The notes below the pieces were generated by a model, which saw only the letters and a list, made by a program, of their open reading frames with translations, searched no databases and was not told the origin of the DNA. A program made the translations under genes and the position numbers. DNA of 64,000 nucleotides from Paenibacillus harenae DSM 16969 (lineage in GTDB: Bacteria > Bacillota > Bacilli > Paenibacillales > Paenibacillaceae), in NCBI RefSeq assembly GCF_000422465.1, contig NZ_KE383843.1, positions 186,001 to 250,000 of the forward strand, given 5' to 3'. Positions 16,567-25,132 of the stretch are shown in pieces (the stretch's first letter is position 1; each line of letters starts with the position of its first letter).

Positions 16567-17220
16567 TTAATTATCATAGGCATTTAATGCATTCACACTA
16601 TGTGCAAGTGCCGAACCTGCCTTTAATGCTGTAGCTATAAAAATAGCCTCGGCAATTTCTTCCAATGTAATGCCTAATTGTTTCGCTTTTTTTGTGTGCG
16701 AATCAATACAGTATGCACAGCCGGTTACATGGGCAACTGTAATCGCCATTAATTCTTTATCTTTTCTGCTTATTAATCCGGGCTTCATCGCTTCCATATC
16801 AAATTTATTGAATGCGCTGAAAGTTTCTGGATTTAATTCTTTAAATTCTTTGAATCTCATCATATTCGATCTTTTATAAAGTTCATCATCAGCATTTCCA
16901 TCGAAAGCATTTAATCCATTTAAACCATGAGCAATGGCAGAACCAGCTTTTAATGCAGTAGCCACCATAATCGCTTCAGTTACTTCTTCTTTCGAAGCGT
17001 CTAACTTTTTAACATTTGAAACATGTATCTCAATACAATATGGACAGCCAGTAACATGAGCGACTGCTACAGCAATTAACTCCTTAGTTTTCTTAGGAAT
17101 GACACCTGAAGCTAAAGCCAATTTATCAAATGCGATAAATGCTTTAAATGTATCTGGTGCAAGTTTCCCTAGTTCTGACAATCTACCTATATAAGATTTT
17201 TTATATAAACTATCGTTCAT
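16567..17220 (-). CDS. Tandem carboxymuconolactone decarboxylase / AhpD-like protein
   Basis: The start is codon 7 of the longest frame, since GGAGG lies about eleven bases before it. The protein is an internal duplication: each half holds a CMD/AhpD-type helical domain with a redox CxxC motif and following His (TGCPYCIEIH near residue 63, TGCAYCIDSH near residue 170) and a repeated ATALKAGSA(I/L)AH segment. AhpD-type proteins use CxxC with a proton relay in disulfide reduction or hydroperoxide removal. A fused tandem copy could replace the usual homo-oligomer interface. It opens the redox island and is flanked by direct repeats. Confidence 0.88.
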   Translation of the reverse strand: MNDSLYKKSYIGRLSELGKLAPDTFKAFIAFDKLALASGVIPKKTKELIAVAVAHVTGCPYCIEIHVSNVKKLDASKEEVTEAIMVATALKAGSAIAHGLNGLNAFDGNADDELYKRSNMMRFKEFKELNPETFSAFNKFDMEAMKPGLISRKDKELMAITVAHVTGCAYCIDSHTKKAKQLGITLEEIAEAIFIATALKAGSALAHSVNALNAYDN

Positions 17221-17368
17221 CAATTTGATAACCTCCATTTTTTTTCTTCACCATCGTTTGTGATTAATACAGAATGCTGGTAATAAGATCGCTAGATTGG
17301 CGTCCTTCACAATATTTCTTTCTTCAACTATCATCTACTAAAATACTGAGGAAGGCGGGCTAAGCTAC

Positions 17369-17392
17369 TTTTTTGGTATACACTTCTGGAAT
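17369..17392 (+). repeat. Direct repeat, upstream copy flanking the AhpD-like gene
   Basis: Contains TATACACTTCTGGAAT. It lies about 150 bases upstream of the AhpD-like start and 866 bases from its partner. It could be an operator or a recombination scar. Confidence 0.6.
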
Positions 17393-17492
17393 GTTTTAAT
17401 AGATGCTAATTTTCGCAATATTATTTCCAATGTTTAGAGATTTATAGCAATTATCTTGAAGTTTCTGCATCGGAACCCTTCGTTTTCGAGGT

Positions 17493-18554
17493 TTAATGTA
17501 ATGTGTCGAGCGCCTCACGCGTAAACGGAAGTAATTCTTCTATTCGTCCATCTCGGATCTTGTTTACCCAGTCGGGGTCAGCCAATAACGCGCGTCCAAC
17601 CGCTATCAAATCGAATTCTTCACGTTCTAATCTCTTAACTAATGCGCCAATCTTGTTGGCTTTGCCATTAGCTTGTTCCCCGTTAGCAAAGAAATCCAAG
17701 AAATCAGCGTCAAGACCGACAGATCCAACTGTAATTGTTGGTTTTCCTGTTAGTTTTTTTATCCATCCTGAGAGATTCAGTTCAGATCCTTCAAATGCAG
17801 GTTCCCAAAAGCGACGAATTGAGGCATGAAAGATGTCAACACCTGCATCAACTAATGGCGTTAAGAAATGTTTTAGTTGTTCTGGAGTTTCTACTAATTT
17901 TGCTGTATAGAAATCATATTTCCACTGTGAGATTCGCAACACGATTGGGAATTCTGGTCCAACAGCACGTCGGCAAGCTGCGATGACCTCACTAGCAAAG
18001 CGCGTGCGATTGACCATGTCTCCACCATATTCATCGTTACGCGTGTTTGTTTTTTTCCAGAAGAACTGATCGATTAAAAATCCATGCGCTGCCATAATCT
18101 CGATGCCATCAAAACCAACTTTTTTAGCATTGGTTGCTGCCTGTTCGAAGGCTTCAATAAGTTCCGAAATTTCTTGTTTTGAATAATCATTGACGTTGCC
18201 TCGTGCACCCATGTGCCAAATTTGAGAGAAAATTTTCCCACCGGCCTCGTGTACTCCTTCAACTACTTTTGACCAACCGTTTAGCGCATCTTCTCCGTAT
18301 AAGTGTGGTACGTCCTCCTGCCATGCTGGCACCTCGGATGCAACATCAGGATGGTTGATAAATGTACCCTCTGTCAGAATAAGTCCAACACCATTTTCAG
18401 CTCTACGACGATAATACGCAGCGACATCTTCCCCTGGCACTCCATTTGGAGAAAAGTTTCGAGTCATTGGTGCCATCAGAATACGATTAGATAGTTTAAG
18501 GTTTCCCATTTCGAATGGTTTAAAAAGAGCTTCGACTGATTGAAAAGTGTTCAT
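17493..18554 (-). CDS. Old Yellow Enzyme family NADH:flavin oxidoreductase
   Basis: The start is codon 5 of the longest frame, five bases after GGAGG. The protein is a TIM-barrel FMN enzyme: LKLSNRILMAPMTR at the N-terminus, EGTFI, QIWHMGARG, the GFDGIEIMAAHGFLIDQFFW segment and the C-terminal FMN phosphate-binding region DLIAVGRALLADP. Such enzymes reduce activated C=C or nitro groups with NAD(P)H and often respond to electrophile stress. Its place next to the AhpD-like and thioredoxin genes fits a thiol/electrophile stress role. At about 353 residues it is a normal length. Confidence 0.9.
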   Translation of the reverse strand: MNTFQSVEALFKPFEMGNLKLSNRILMAPMTRNFSPNGVPGEDVAAYYRRRAENGVGLILTEGTFINHPDVASEVPAWQEDVPHLYGEDALNGWSKVVEGVHEAGGKIFSQIWHMGARGNVNDYSKQEISELIEAFEQAATNAKKVGFDGIEIMAAHGFLIDQFFWKKTNTRNDEYGGDMVNRTRFASEVIAACRRAVGPEFPIVLRISQWKYDFYTAKLVETPEQLKHFLTPLVDAGVDIFHASIRRFWEPAFEGSELNLSGWIKKLTGKPTITVGSVGLDADFLDFFANGEQANGKANKIGALVKRLEREEFDLIAVGRALLADPDWVNKIRDGRIEELLPFTREALDTLH

Positions 18555-18734
18555 AAAGACCTCCAAGTTTTATCACTTAATGTGTTATTAGATAATGTAG
18601 ACGTACCATGGAATTACATTAGCTGCAATTAAATCAACCTAACTAATTCCCAACAGTACATATTGAAAAAGAACCCTCGTCTTTATTTAATGCTTATAAA
18701 ATGAACTGGGAACCATTTTATGACGCAAAATTCC

Positions 18735-19076
18735 TTATGGACGTGTGTTATATACTTCAACTGCACGTTGCAGAAATTGTTCGATCTCTTCCCGCGATTT
18801 ACGCATTTTGTTGACAAAGCGGATAAGTTCTCCACCCTCTGCGTAGGCAACAAAGCTTGGAATACCCATAATGTTCTGTTCTTCACTCACAGTGCCTACT
18901 TGTTCTACATCCACCTCGATAAGATTCAGATCGTTCGCGAATTTTTCCTCGACTTCAGGCATGAACGGATCAATAAATTTGCAATCACCACACCAGTCTG
19001 CTTTAAAAACAGCAACCGTGAGCTTTGGGGACTGAATAGCTATATCAAATTCTGACTTGGATGATACTTTTCTCAT
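18735..19076 (-). CDS. Thioredoxin-like protein with CGDC active site
   Basis: The start is codon 16 of the longest frame, after GGAGC. The protein of about 113 residues has a thioredoxin fold with active site ADWCGDCKF and cis-Pro region MGIPSFVAY. The dipeptide between the cysteines is GD instead of GP, as in some Bacillus thioredoxin-like proteins with altered redox potential. It lies downstream of trxA after a terminator hairpin, so it probably has its own promoter. No ATTCAAT-type operator is seen before it. Confidence 0.85.
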   Translation of the reverse strand: MRKVSSKSEFDIAIQSPKLTVAVFKADWCGDCKFIDPFMPEVEEKFANDLNLIEVDVEQVGTVSEEQNIMGIPSFVAYAEGGELIRFVNKMRKSREEIEQFLQRAVEVYNTRP

Positions 19077-19147
19077 GTTAGTAGCTCCTTTCGATGGCAT
19101 TTTTGGTTTGTTGCAGCTCAAGAATTTAACTGATAATTATGTGAAAG

Positions 19148-19186
19148 AAACGACGGTTCTAATCAACCAAAACCGTCGTTTTGTTC
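19148..19186 (-). terminator. Terminator after trxA
   Basis: AACGACGGTT and AACCGTCGTT form a ten-pair stem about 45 bases past the trxA stop, flanked by A/T-rich sequence. Confidence 0.65.
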
Positions 19187-19227
19187 CCTATATTCACAGG
19201 TTACAAGAACAGGTTGTTGAATATTGA

Positions 19228-19545
19228 TTAATTAACCAACCCTAAGATTTTTTCTCTAAGCGCTTGTTTTGGAGTGATCCCCACCATTGTCTCAGACAAT
19301 TTACCATCTTTAAATAAGAGTAGTGTAGGAATGCTTCTAACTCCATACTGTGACGCCAATTCGATTTCTTCATCAACGTTAACTTTAGCAATTGTTGCTT
19401 GTCCAGCTAACTCGTCAGCTAGCTCATTTATGATGGGAAGTTGCACTTGACAAGGTGGACACCAAGGTGCCCAAAAATCGACTAACGTCACTCCAGTTTT
19501 AATATTAGATTCAAAATTCTGTTTTGTTAAAGATACTGCTCCCAT
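19228..19545 (-). CDS. trxA: Thioredoxin with CPPC active site
   Basis: The start is codon 12 of the longest frame, after AGGAGG. The protein of about 105 residues has the full thioredoxin fold: WAPWCPPCQ active site, cis-Pro in RSIPTLLLFKDGK and a normal C-terminus. The CPPC dipeptide differs from canonical CGPC. The operator ATTCAAT-N6-ATTGAAT at 19577-19596 lies just upstream, so it likely belongs to the ArsR-rhodanese regulon. It would take electrons from the TrxB at 21610. Confidence 0.92.
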   Translation of the reverse strand: MGAVSLTKQNFESNIKTGVTLVDFWAPWCPPCQVQLPIINELADELAGQATIAKVNVDEEIELASQYGVRSIPTLLLFKDGKLSETMVGITPKQALREKILGLVN

Positions 19546-19576
19546 AAATAGAATCCTCCTCAATTGATAATCAATC

Positions 19577-19596
19577 ATTCAATATATTAATTGAAT
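19577..19596. promoter_or_regulatory. Candidate ArsR-rhodanese operator upstream of trxA
   Basis: ATTCAAT-N6-ATTGAAT with perfect 7-bp arms, 32 bases before the trxA start. The same pattern occurs at 20532, 22583, 26159, 26379 and 27386. Confidence 0.65.
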
Positions 19597-19679
19597 TTAA
19601 TAAAGATATAGTTTAGTCAACCCTGTCAGTCGATGTTCGTGTCACGTTTATTTAAATAAGGCTTTGTCCTCATCAGTTA

Positions 19680-20414
19680 TCACATCTTATGATTTCTAGG
19701 TGGAATTGCACAACCCTCATCCGTACATAGCCCTACACCAGCCGTTTCATTGGAGAGGATTTCAAATTTGGCTGCCGGACGTTCCTCTTCCCATACTTTT
19801 TCCAGCACTTCAGAAAAGGTTTCTGTAGGCTGCGCGCCTGAAAGGGCATATTTTTCATTGAAGATAAAGAATGGTACTCCATCTATGCCAAATTGACGTG
19901 CTTGATGCTGATCTTCTCTTACTTGATCCGTAAAGACACCTTTATCGCTCAATACGTCAAGTGCCTCTTCTCGGTTCAAACCCGATGCTTCGGCAATATC
20001 CGCCAAAATATGGATATCTCCTACATCTTTGGATTCTGTAAAATGGGCAATGAGCAATTTTTCATTTAGCGTTGCTTCTTTACCTTGAGTTTTCGCCCAT
20101 TTTAATAAACGATGGGCATCCAAAGTATTTGTTGGCTTCAGACTATCTAATTGAAAGAATAGTCCTACGTTTTTGGCTTGTTGCGTTAATTGGCTAAGGA
20201 ACTGTCTTGCTTGTTCCATCCCGACAAACTTAGGCGCTAATTTTTCCATAAAACTTTTCCCATCGTACAAAGAAGCTTTTGGATCAAGTTCAAAACTTTT
20301 GTATTCAATACTTACTTGATCTTTATACGGCAATTTATCCAATGCCTGCTCCAGATTCTGCTTCGCAATATAGCAGAATGGGCATGCAATGTCAGACCAG
20401 ATTTCAATTTTCAT
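19680..20414 (-). CDS. DsbA-family oxidoreductase, FrnE type
   Basis: The start is codon 18 of the longest frame, after AAAAGGAG. The protein of about 244 residues has a cytoplasmic DsbA fold with active site SDIACPFCYIAKQ, the FrnE signature, a helical insertion, and cis-Pro in IDGVPFFIFNEKYALSGAQP. The C-terminal tail carries two more cysteines (GLCTDEGCAIP), seen in some FrnE proteins linked to oxidative stress tolerance. There is no signal peptide. A perfect 20-bp palindromic operator lies at 20532-20551. Confidence 0.9.
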   Translation of the reverse strand: MKIEIWSDIACPFCYIAKQNLEQALDKLPYKDQVSIEYKSFELDPKASLYDGKSFMEKLAPKFVGMEQARQFLSQLTQQAKNVGLFFQLDSLKPTNTLDAHRLLKWAKTQGKEATLNEKLLIAHFTESKDVGDIHILADIAEASGLNREEALDVLSDKGVFTDQVREDQHQARQFGIDGVPFFIFNEKYALSGAQPTETFSEVLEKVWEEERPAAKFEILSNETAGVGLCTDEGCAIPPRNHKM

Positions 20415-20531
20415 GTTTCCACTCCTTTTCAGATTATTTATTTCTTTGCTTGGTTTGATCCACATCTACTTTTGTAACAGTCGCTTTGTTAACAATGTCG
20501 CTACCAGTAGTTATCTTCTTGTAATTCAAAC

Positions 20532-20551
20532 ATTCAATTAATTAATTGAAT
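20532..20551. promoter_or_regulatory. Candidate ArsR-rhodanese operator upstream of the FrnE gene
   Basis: ATTCAATTAATTAATTGAAT is a perfect 20-bp palindrome of the ATTCAAT-N6-ATTGAAT type, 118 bases before the start. Confidence 0.68.
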
Positions 20552-20615
20552 TATATAACTGATATGGTTTGAAGTCAAATATCTTTTGGGGCGAGTTTTG
20601 TACGGTCATTGAAAT

Positions 20616-20966
20616 TTACTTCACTTCATCATCTTGAGTAACTATTTCATAAATCTGTTCAATTTGTTCATTTAAATGATCAAAACGAACAAATCGATCT
20701 GCTCTTAGATATTCTTTCTTTTCGATCATCAAAAGTATCGTTGGGACTGTAAAAATCAAAAATCTTGCCGCCACAGCTTCGACCTGATTGGCATCAATAT
20801 GACCTAGGTGTATCTGCGGATAATGAACGAGTAATTCCCTTAGCTTAGGTAATATGGCGTGACACACATTACACTCAGGTCTGGATACGTATAAGAAACT
20901 CAACTTATAATTCTCAAGAAACGCTTCTACCATATCCAGCGAAGTTAATTCATGAAGCTCTTTCAT
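20616..20966 (-). CDS. Thioredoxin-like protein with CNVC motif
   Basis: The 116-residue protein has a thioredoxin fold with YVSRPECNVCHAI as active site, IDANQVEAVAARFLIFTVPT as the later strand and cis-Pro region, and a charged C-terminus. It resembles YusE/YtpP-like thioredoxin relatives of Bacillus. It lies between the FrnE gene and the rhodanese/TrxB pair, on the same strand. Confidence 0.82.
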   Translation of the reverse strand: MKELHELTSLDMVEAFLENYKLSFLYVSRPECNVCHAILPKLRELLVHYPQIHLGHIDANQVEAVAARFLIFTVPTILLMIEKKEYLRADRFVRFDHLNEQIEQIYEIVTQDDEVK

Positions 20967-20993
20967 ATTACCACCCCCAGATAAAAGCTTTGT

Positions 20994-21190
20994 TCAATTC
21001 TCCACATGTTGCGCCTGTTGTTTCGTACTCGACGAGCTCATCAAGTGAATGAACGTTGCCAGCAGACCAAGCAATGCCAAGACTGCAACAATGTCCATCA
21101 CCGTATGCATGCTAGGCAGTAGTTGATACGGCTGAGTAGGTTCATTCGAACTGTTAAGAACAGCTGTAATAATCGCTAGGGAGATTGATG
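20994..21190 (-). pseudogene. C-terminal fragment of a membrane transporter, possibly MFS
   Basis: A frame of about 65 codons with no start, directly after the rhodanese stop, ends in a hydrophobic helix (DIVAVLALLGLLATFIHLM) and a polar tail. It resembles the last helix pair of DHA2-type major facilitator proteins. It is probably the stump of a gene deleted when the rhodanese gene was joined to this site. Confidence 0.35.
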
Positions 21191-21601
21191 CTACATTTTT
21201 TTCATTTCATCCAGCGTTTCATCCTTGTGTTGGAACAACTTGATCTGATTTAAAACCGGCCCATGCACCGTATATAATTTGCGGAACCCATTCCGTTGAA
21301 GAATTCGGGCGGCCTTCTTGCTTTTGAAACAATCATCAGCCAGGATCATAACCTCATCCTCAGGGGATAGTTCCTTATTCCATAAAAAGGGTAGTCGGCC
21401 TAACGAAATATTGATCGAATCCGGAATGTGCGCCTTATCGAAATCCGTGACATCCCTTACATCAAGTAGCTTAATTGAGGAAGGCAACTTGTTTATGCTA
21501 TCCCTTAAGTTCATTTTTAAACATGATAGGTAATGAACGGGTCCAACTTGACGAATAATCCATATGAGAACAACCATGAGCAGGATAAATAGAGTGTACA
21601 T
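21191..21601 (-). CDS. Membrane-anchored rhodanese-like protein
   Basis: One N-terminal membrane helix (MYTLFILLMVVLIWII) is followed by a rhodanese domain of about 90 residues: KLLDVRDVTDFDKAHIPDSI, then ADDCFKSKKAARIL as the active-site region. The cysteine is present but the loop is shorter and lacks the usual C-x-x-G-x-R pattern, so the sulfurtransferase activity may be altered. It starts nine bases after the trxB stop (a GTG start at 21610 is also possible), so it is likely co-transcribed with trxB. Confidence 0.78.
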   Translation of the reverse strand: MYTLFILLMVVLIWIIRQVGPVHYLSCLKMNLRDSINKLPSSIKLLDVRDVTDFDKAHIPDSINISLGRLPFLWNKELSPEDEVMILADDCFKSKKAARILQRNGFRKLYTVHGPVLNQIKLFQHKDETLDEMKKM

Positions 21602-21609
21602 ATTATTCA

Positions 21610-22542
21610 CTACTCTTTGTGTCCGTGAGATTCAACGAATTTTTCACTATCGATGGCTGCCATAGCGCCACTCCCTGCCGCAGTGATGGCTTGACGGTAG
21701 TGGCTGTCCTGTACGTCGCCACAAGCGAATACACCGGGAATATTGGTCTCCGTCGTACCTGGAGCAGTGACAATATAACCATTCGCATCCGTTGTTATCT
21801 GCCCATCCAGAAAGTTGGTATTCGGATGATGCCCAATAGCCACAAACACCCCATTGGCATGAATGACTTCTTCTTCACCCGTTGCATTATTTCGGACTTT
21901 CAATCCGGTTACCCCACTGTCTCCAGCGATGACTTCAACTGGTGTCTTGTTTAGTGACCATTCGATTTTTTCGTTGGCACGCGCACGGTCTTGCATGATC
22001 TTAGAAGCTCTCAGCTCGTCGCGGCGGTGTACTAAAATGACTTTGGATGCGAAGCGTGTCAAGTAGTTCGCTTCTTCCAGTGCGGTGTCACCACCACCGA
22101 CAACAATCAATTCTTTGTTTCGAAAAAAGAAACCGTCACATGTGGCACATGTGCTGACACCACGACCGACATTTTCTTGTTCAAATGGAATTCCAAGGTA
22201 CTTGGCACTCGCACCGGTTGAAATAATGAGCGTTTCGGTTACAATCTCACCTTTCCCTTCCACTTGCAATTTAAACGGGCGTTCGGATAGATCCGTTTTA
22301 TTAACCCAACCTGTATAAAATTCAGCCCCAAAGCGTTCGGCCTGTTTTCGCATGTTGTCCATCAATTCAGGACCCAGAATCCCCTCTGGAAATCCAGGGT
22401 AATTTTCAATTTCCGTGGTTGTGGTTAATTGGCCTCCAGGTTCTGGTCCTTCAATGACAAGTGGGTTCATATTGGCACGAGCCAGGTAAATGGCTGCGGT
22501 CAGTCCTGCAGGACCTGTCCCTACGATAACCGATTTATACAT
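21610..22542 (-). CDS. trxB: Thioredoxin reductase, second copy
   Basis: The 310-residue flavoprotein has IVGTGPAG at the N-terminus, CATC before DGFF, NADPH motif [12 protein letters not shown] and FACGDVQD near the end. It is close in sequence to the transposon-borne TrxB at 3127-4056. It reduces thioredoxins with NADPH and probably serves the several thioredoxin-fold proteins around it. The operator ATTCAAT-N6-ATTGAAT lies at 22583-22602, 41 bases upstream. Confidence 0.94.
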   Translation of the reverse strand: MYKSVIVGTGPAGLTAAIYLARANMNPLVIEGPEPGGQLTTTTEIENYPGFPEGILGPELMDNMRKQAERFGAEFYTGWVNKTDLSERPFKLQVEGKGEIVTETLIISTGASAKYLGIPFEQENVGRGVSTCATCDGFFFRNKELIVVGGGDTALEEANYLTRFASKVILVHRRDELRASKIMQDRARANEKIEWSLNKTPVEVIAGDSGVTGLKVRNNATGEEEVIHANGVFVAIGHHPNTNFLDGQITTDANGYIVTAPGTTETNIPGVFACGDVQDSHYRQAITAAGSGAMAAIDSEKFVESHGHKE

Positions 22543-22582
22543 GTTTCATTCCTCCATTCGTTGCCAAGCGTTTATTTATATT

Positions 22583-22602
22583 ATTCAATTGAATAATTGA
22601 AT
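22583..22602. promoter_or_regulatory. Candidate ArsR-rhodanese operator upstream of trxB
   Basis: ATTCAATTGAATAATTGAAT has perfect 7-bp arms around a 6-base centre. Confidence 0.66.
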
Positions 22603-22748
22603 TATAGTACCAAACGTTCCTTTCGTCAAGCGGTGACTTTCTACCCTGACTTTATGTCTTCGCTTCAAACCAAACAAACACATTTATATTGGAACTATGC
22701 TTTTTACGGGACGCTATCGTATTGGATTGAGCATGTCAACAATTGTTT

Positions 22749-23840
22749 TTATAACTCAACGAGTTCAGATACCGCTCGCTCGGCTGATCGAAGCGCACCT
22801 TCAAGGTGTCCGCCCTGTTCATAAGCAGTTTCTGTGCCTGCAAAAATGATCTTTTTTCCCCAACTCTCCAAGCCTACAGGGGGGCCATAACTTGGGTAGT
22901 CGCGAAGTGGTTCGGCATCTTCAGCAACCGCCGTATCTGGATCACTGGACCAATCCTTATAAAGAAGGGCTTTCATGTTTGCGGCGGATGGTCCGAAAAG
23001 CCGAGTCAACTGTTCCACGACAAGTTTGAGAACCTTTTCCTTTCCCAGCTCTTGGCGCGTCTTCGCTGGCATCCCAAAGAAACCAAAAAGTGCACCTGCG
23101 CCTGCATCAGGCGATGCATCCTGGATTTCCTGTAAAGGTCCTACCCAGCTTGACACGAGGCCAGAAAGCCCTATTTCGCGCCAAAATGGACGATCGTAAA
23201 CTGCAACTGCTTTAGCCTGTGCTGCCATCCAAGTGGGTTTGTTGACCAAGCTAGTCTTTAGATCGGGAGAGAGCTCAGGCCGGAAGGTAATGTTTCGCGC
23301 TACGACCCGGGGCGGTAAGGTTATAATGACTGCACTTGCACGGATACTGTCCCTTATGCCATCTGCTTCAAGTGTGATGTTACCATTTCCTTCCTGACGG
23401 ATCGAAGTCACTTGCGTGTTAAGTTGGATCGTCCCTGTTGGAAGTGTAGCGGCTACGGCATCGATGAGGGACTGAACACCTCCAATAAACCGAACCGATC
23501 TTTCAACATTTCCTTCTGGCATCACATATTGCTGTGCGGGTTCATTTCGAGATCGCTCAAATAGCATGAGTCCTTTATTGTACTGATCAAATGTCTCTAA
23601 ACCGAGTTCTTTAACGAGCTTGGTAATGGTTCGCTCATAACGTGGCCAGAACCATGTTGGACCTAGATCGAATCTGCCGAGGTCAGGCCTCTCCGCAACC
23701 TCTTTACTTAAAACTCTTCCACCAATACGTCCTCGTGCTTCTAGTACGCTGCACTTGATGCCTTGTGCTGTAAGCAATGATGCCGTACGTAGGCCGCTTA
23801 AACCTGCGCCAACAATGATCACTGGATCATTCACAAACAT
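22749..23840 (-). CDS. FAD-dependent amine oxidase
   Basis: The start is the ATG at 23840, overlapping the end of the upstream regulator by ten bases, with GGAG about eleven bases before it. The N-terminus VIIVGAGLSGLRTA is the FAD dinucleotide motif, followed by RIGGRVLS, the second FAD-contacting motif of the monoamine oxidase family. The C-terminus has IIFAGTETAYEQGGHLEGAL, the usual FAD-binding close. At 363 residues it is somewhat short for flavin monoamine oxidases. It would oxidise an amine to an aldehyde and produce hydrogen peroxide. Translational coupling to the ArsR-rhodanese gene indicates joint control. Confidence 0.88.
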   Translation of the reverse strand: MFVNDPVIIVGAGLSGLRTASLLTAQGIKCSVLEARGRIGGRVLSKEVAERPDLGRFDLGPTWFWPRYERTITKLVKELGLETFDQYNKGLMLFERSRNEPAQQYVMPEGNVERSVRFIGGVQSLIDAVAATLPTGTIQLNTQVTSIRQEGNGNITLEADGIRDSIRASAVIITLPPRVVARNITFRPELSPDLKTSLVNKPTWMAAQAKAVAVYDRPFWREIGLSGLVSSWVGPLQEIQDASPDAGAGALFGFFGMPAKTRQELGKEKVLKLVVEQLTRLFGPSAANMKALLYKDWSSDPDTAVAEDAEPLRDYPSYGPPVGLESWGKKIIFAGTETAYEQGGHLEGALRSAERAVSELVEL

Positions 23841-24490
23841 TTCAATTTCCACTCCTGCACCCCTTCATCGATTCGAAAGGCGGTAAATCCCTTATTCTGC
23901 ATATGTTCCACGGCCTCTGTTGTATTCACGCAATAGGGACCTCTACAATAAGCTGCAAGTTCTACATGCTTTGGCAGCGTTTGAAGGTATTCATCGAGTT
24001 CTTCCATTGGTACCGATATCGCTCCTTCAATATGCCCCGCCTCATACTCGTCTTTAGGGCGAAGATCCAACACAATAATCGTGTTAGCAGCCATTCTCTT
24101 AAGCAACTCTTCTTTAGAAATCGTCTGAATACCTTCATATTGATGAAGCAGGTCTTCTTTAATACGAGGTATATCGGAAAGCCGGTTCTCGCAGAGCTTC
24201 CATAAAACAATTAAAAACTCGGTCACTATAGGTTCTTCTAGGCTATATATCGCATAAGTTCCCTCTTTTCTGAATTTCACCAGTCGTGAATCCAACAAGA
24301 TTTGAAGATGCCGCGATACGTTGGCAACATTCATACCGGTCTGTTGAGCTAAAAGTTCAACAGATTTAGGACCGTTCGAAAGTAAATCCAAGAGTTCAAG
24401 CCGCTTGTCGCTGGACAAACATTTTCCGATGCGGGCATATTGCTGATATAGTCTTTCTTTAATGGATGGTTCTGAATGTGTGTGATTCAT
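23831..24490 (-). CDS. ArsR-family repressor fused to a rhodanese domain (first copy)
   Basis: The start is codon 26 of the longest frame, after GGGGGG. Residues about 15-95 are an ArsR winged helix (RLELLDLLSNGPKSVELLAQ, then VANVSRHLQILLDSRLVKF). About 125-215 are a rhodanese domain with DLRPKDEYEAGHIEGAI and active site CRGPYC. The classic ArsR metal site ELCVC is absent, so the signal is more likely a sulfane sulfur, persulfide or electrophile read by the CRGPYC cysteines. It is co-transcribed with the amine oxidase. The paralogue at 26712 and the shared palindromes suggest it controls the redox island. Confidence 0.88.
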   Translation of the reverse strand: MNHTHSEPSIKERLYQQYARIGKCLSSDKRLELLDLLSNGPKSVELLAQQTGMNVANVSRHLQILLDSRLVKFRKEGTYAIYSLEEPIVTEFLIVLWKLCENRLSDIPRIKEDLLHQYEGIQTISKEELLKRMAANTIIVLDLRPKDEYEAGHIEGAISVPMEELDEYLQTLPKHVELAAYCRGPYCVNTTEAVEHMQNKGFTAFRIDEGVQEWKLKCL

Positions 24491-24571
24491 AAAATCCCCC
24501 CTTTCCATTCTCATTGAAAATCGGAAATTGCTTATCCAAAGCATTGCCGACTTTATTCTATTCAATCCGGA

Positions 24572-24880
24572 TTAATTGCCAGCCAACTTTATGATTTTTT
24601 TCTTGAGTATGTGCTCTTGGTTTAAATCAAACATTTTATCCACCAGCTTGCCGTCTTTAAACAGCAGCAAAGTGGGAATACTTCTAATGCCAAATTGCGA
24701 AGCCAATTCTGTCTCGTTGTCGACATTGACTTTGGCAAGTGTTGCTTGCCCCTTCAGCTCATCAGCTAATTCCTCTACAATCGGAAGTTGAACTTTGCAT
24801 GGCCCGCGCCAAGGTGCCCAGGAATCAACCAAGGTTACGCCAGACTGGATATGGCTTTGAAATGTCTCTTTCGTCAGTGC
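24572..24880 (-). pseudogene. Thioredoxin lacking its start and its first active-site cysteine
   Basis: The frame aligns with the trxA protein at 19228 from ALTKETFQSHIQSGVTLVDSW through RSIPTLLLFKDGK to the C-terminus. The active site reads WAPWRGPCK, so the nucleophilic Cys is Arg (a CGC codon, one base from TGC). A stop lies in frame directly upstream of the first residues, and no proper start or ribosome site is present; the sequence breaks near 24880. It is probably a dead recombination product. Confidence 0.8.
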
Positions 24881-24892
24881 TCACTCGCATAC

Positions 24893-25095
24893 CGGCTGTA
24901 GATTATTGGTCTCGATCTCAAGAACGCGGTAACCTCTCATAGTGAGCTGTAATCAGATCATTGCAAATCATTACGTAGCGATGAACAGCTGCGCGGATAG
25001 TAGACTCGTTTCTCCACGAAGTTGTACGTCAGGTCGATAGCACCCGATATATCCAGTAACTCCCGCGTTTCGCGAATCAGATCGTTCGAAACGAG
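24893..25095 (-). other. Spacer with possible unidentified protein fragment
   Basis: A minus-strand frame (about 24958-25110) reads protein-like text including SLFVLVSNDLIRETRELLDI, without start or recognisable family. No other feature was found in this spacer. Confidence 0.25.
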
Positions 25096-25127
25096 AACAA
25101 AGAGCGACCTATAAACCGCTCTTTGTT
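25096..25127 (-). terminator. Hairpin after the alcohol dehydrogenase gene
   Basis: AACAAAGAGCG and CGCTCTTTGTT form a perfect 11-pair stem directly after the stop codon at 25133. Confidence 0.65.
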
Positions 25128-25132
25128 TCGAT

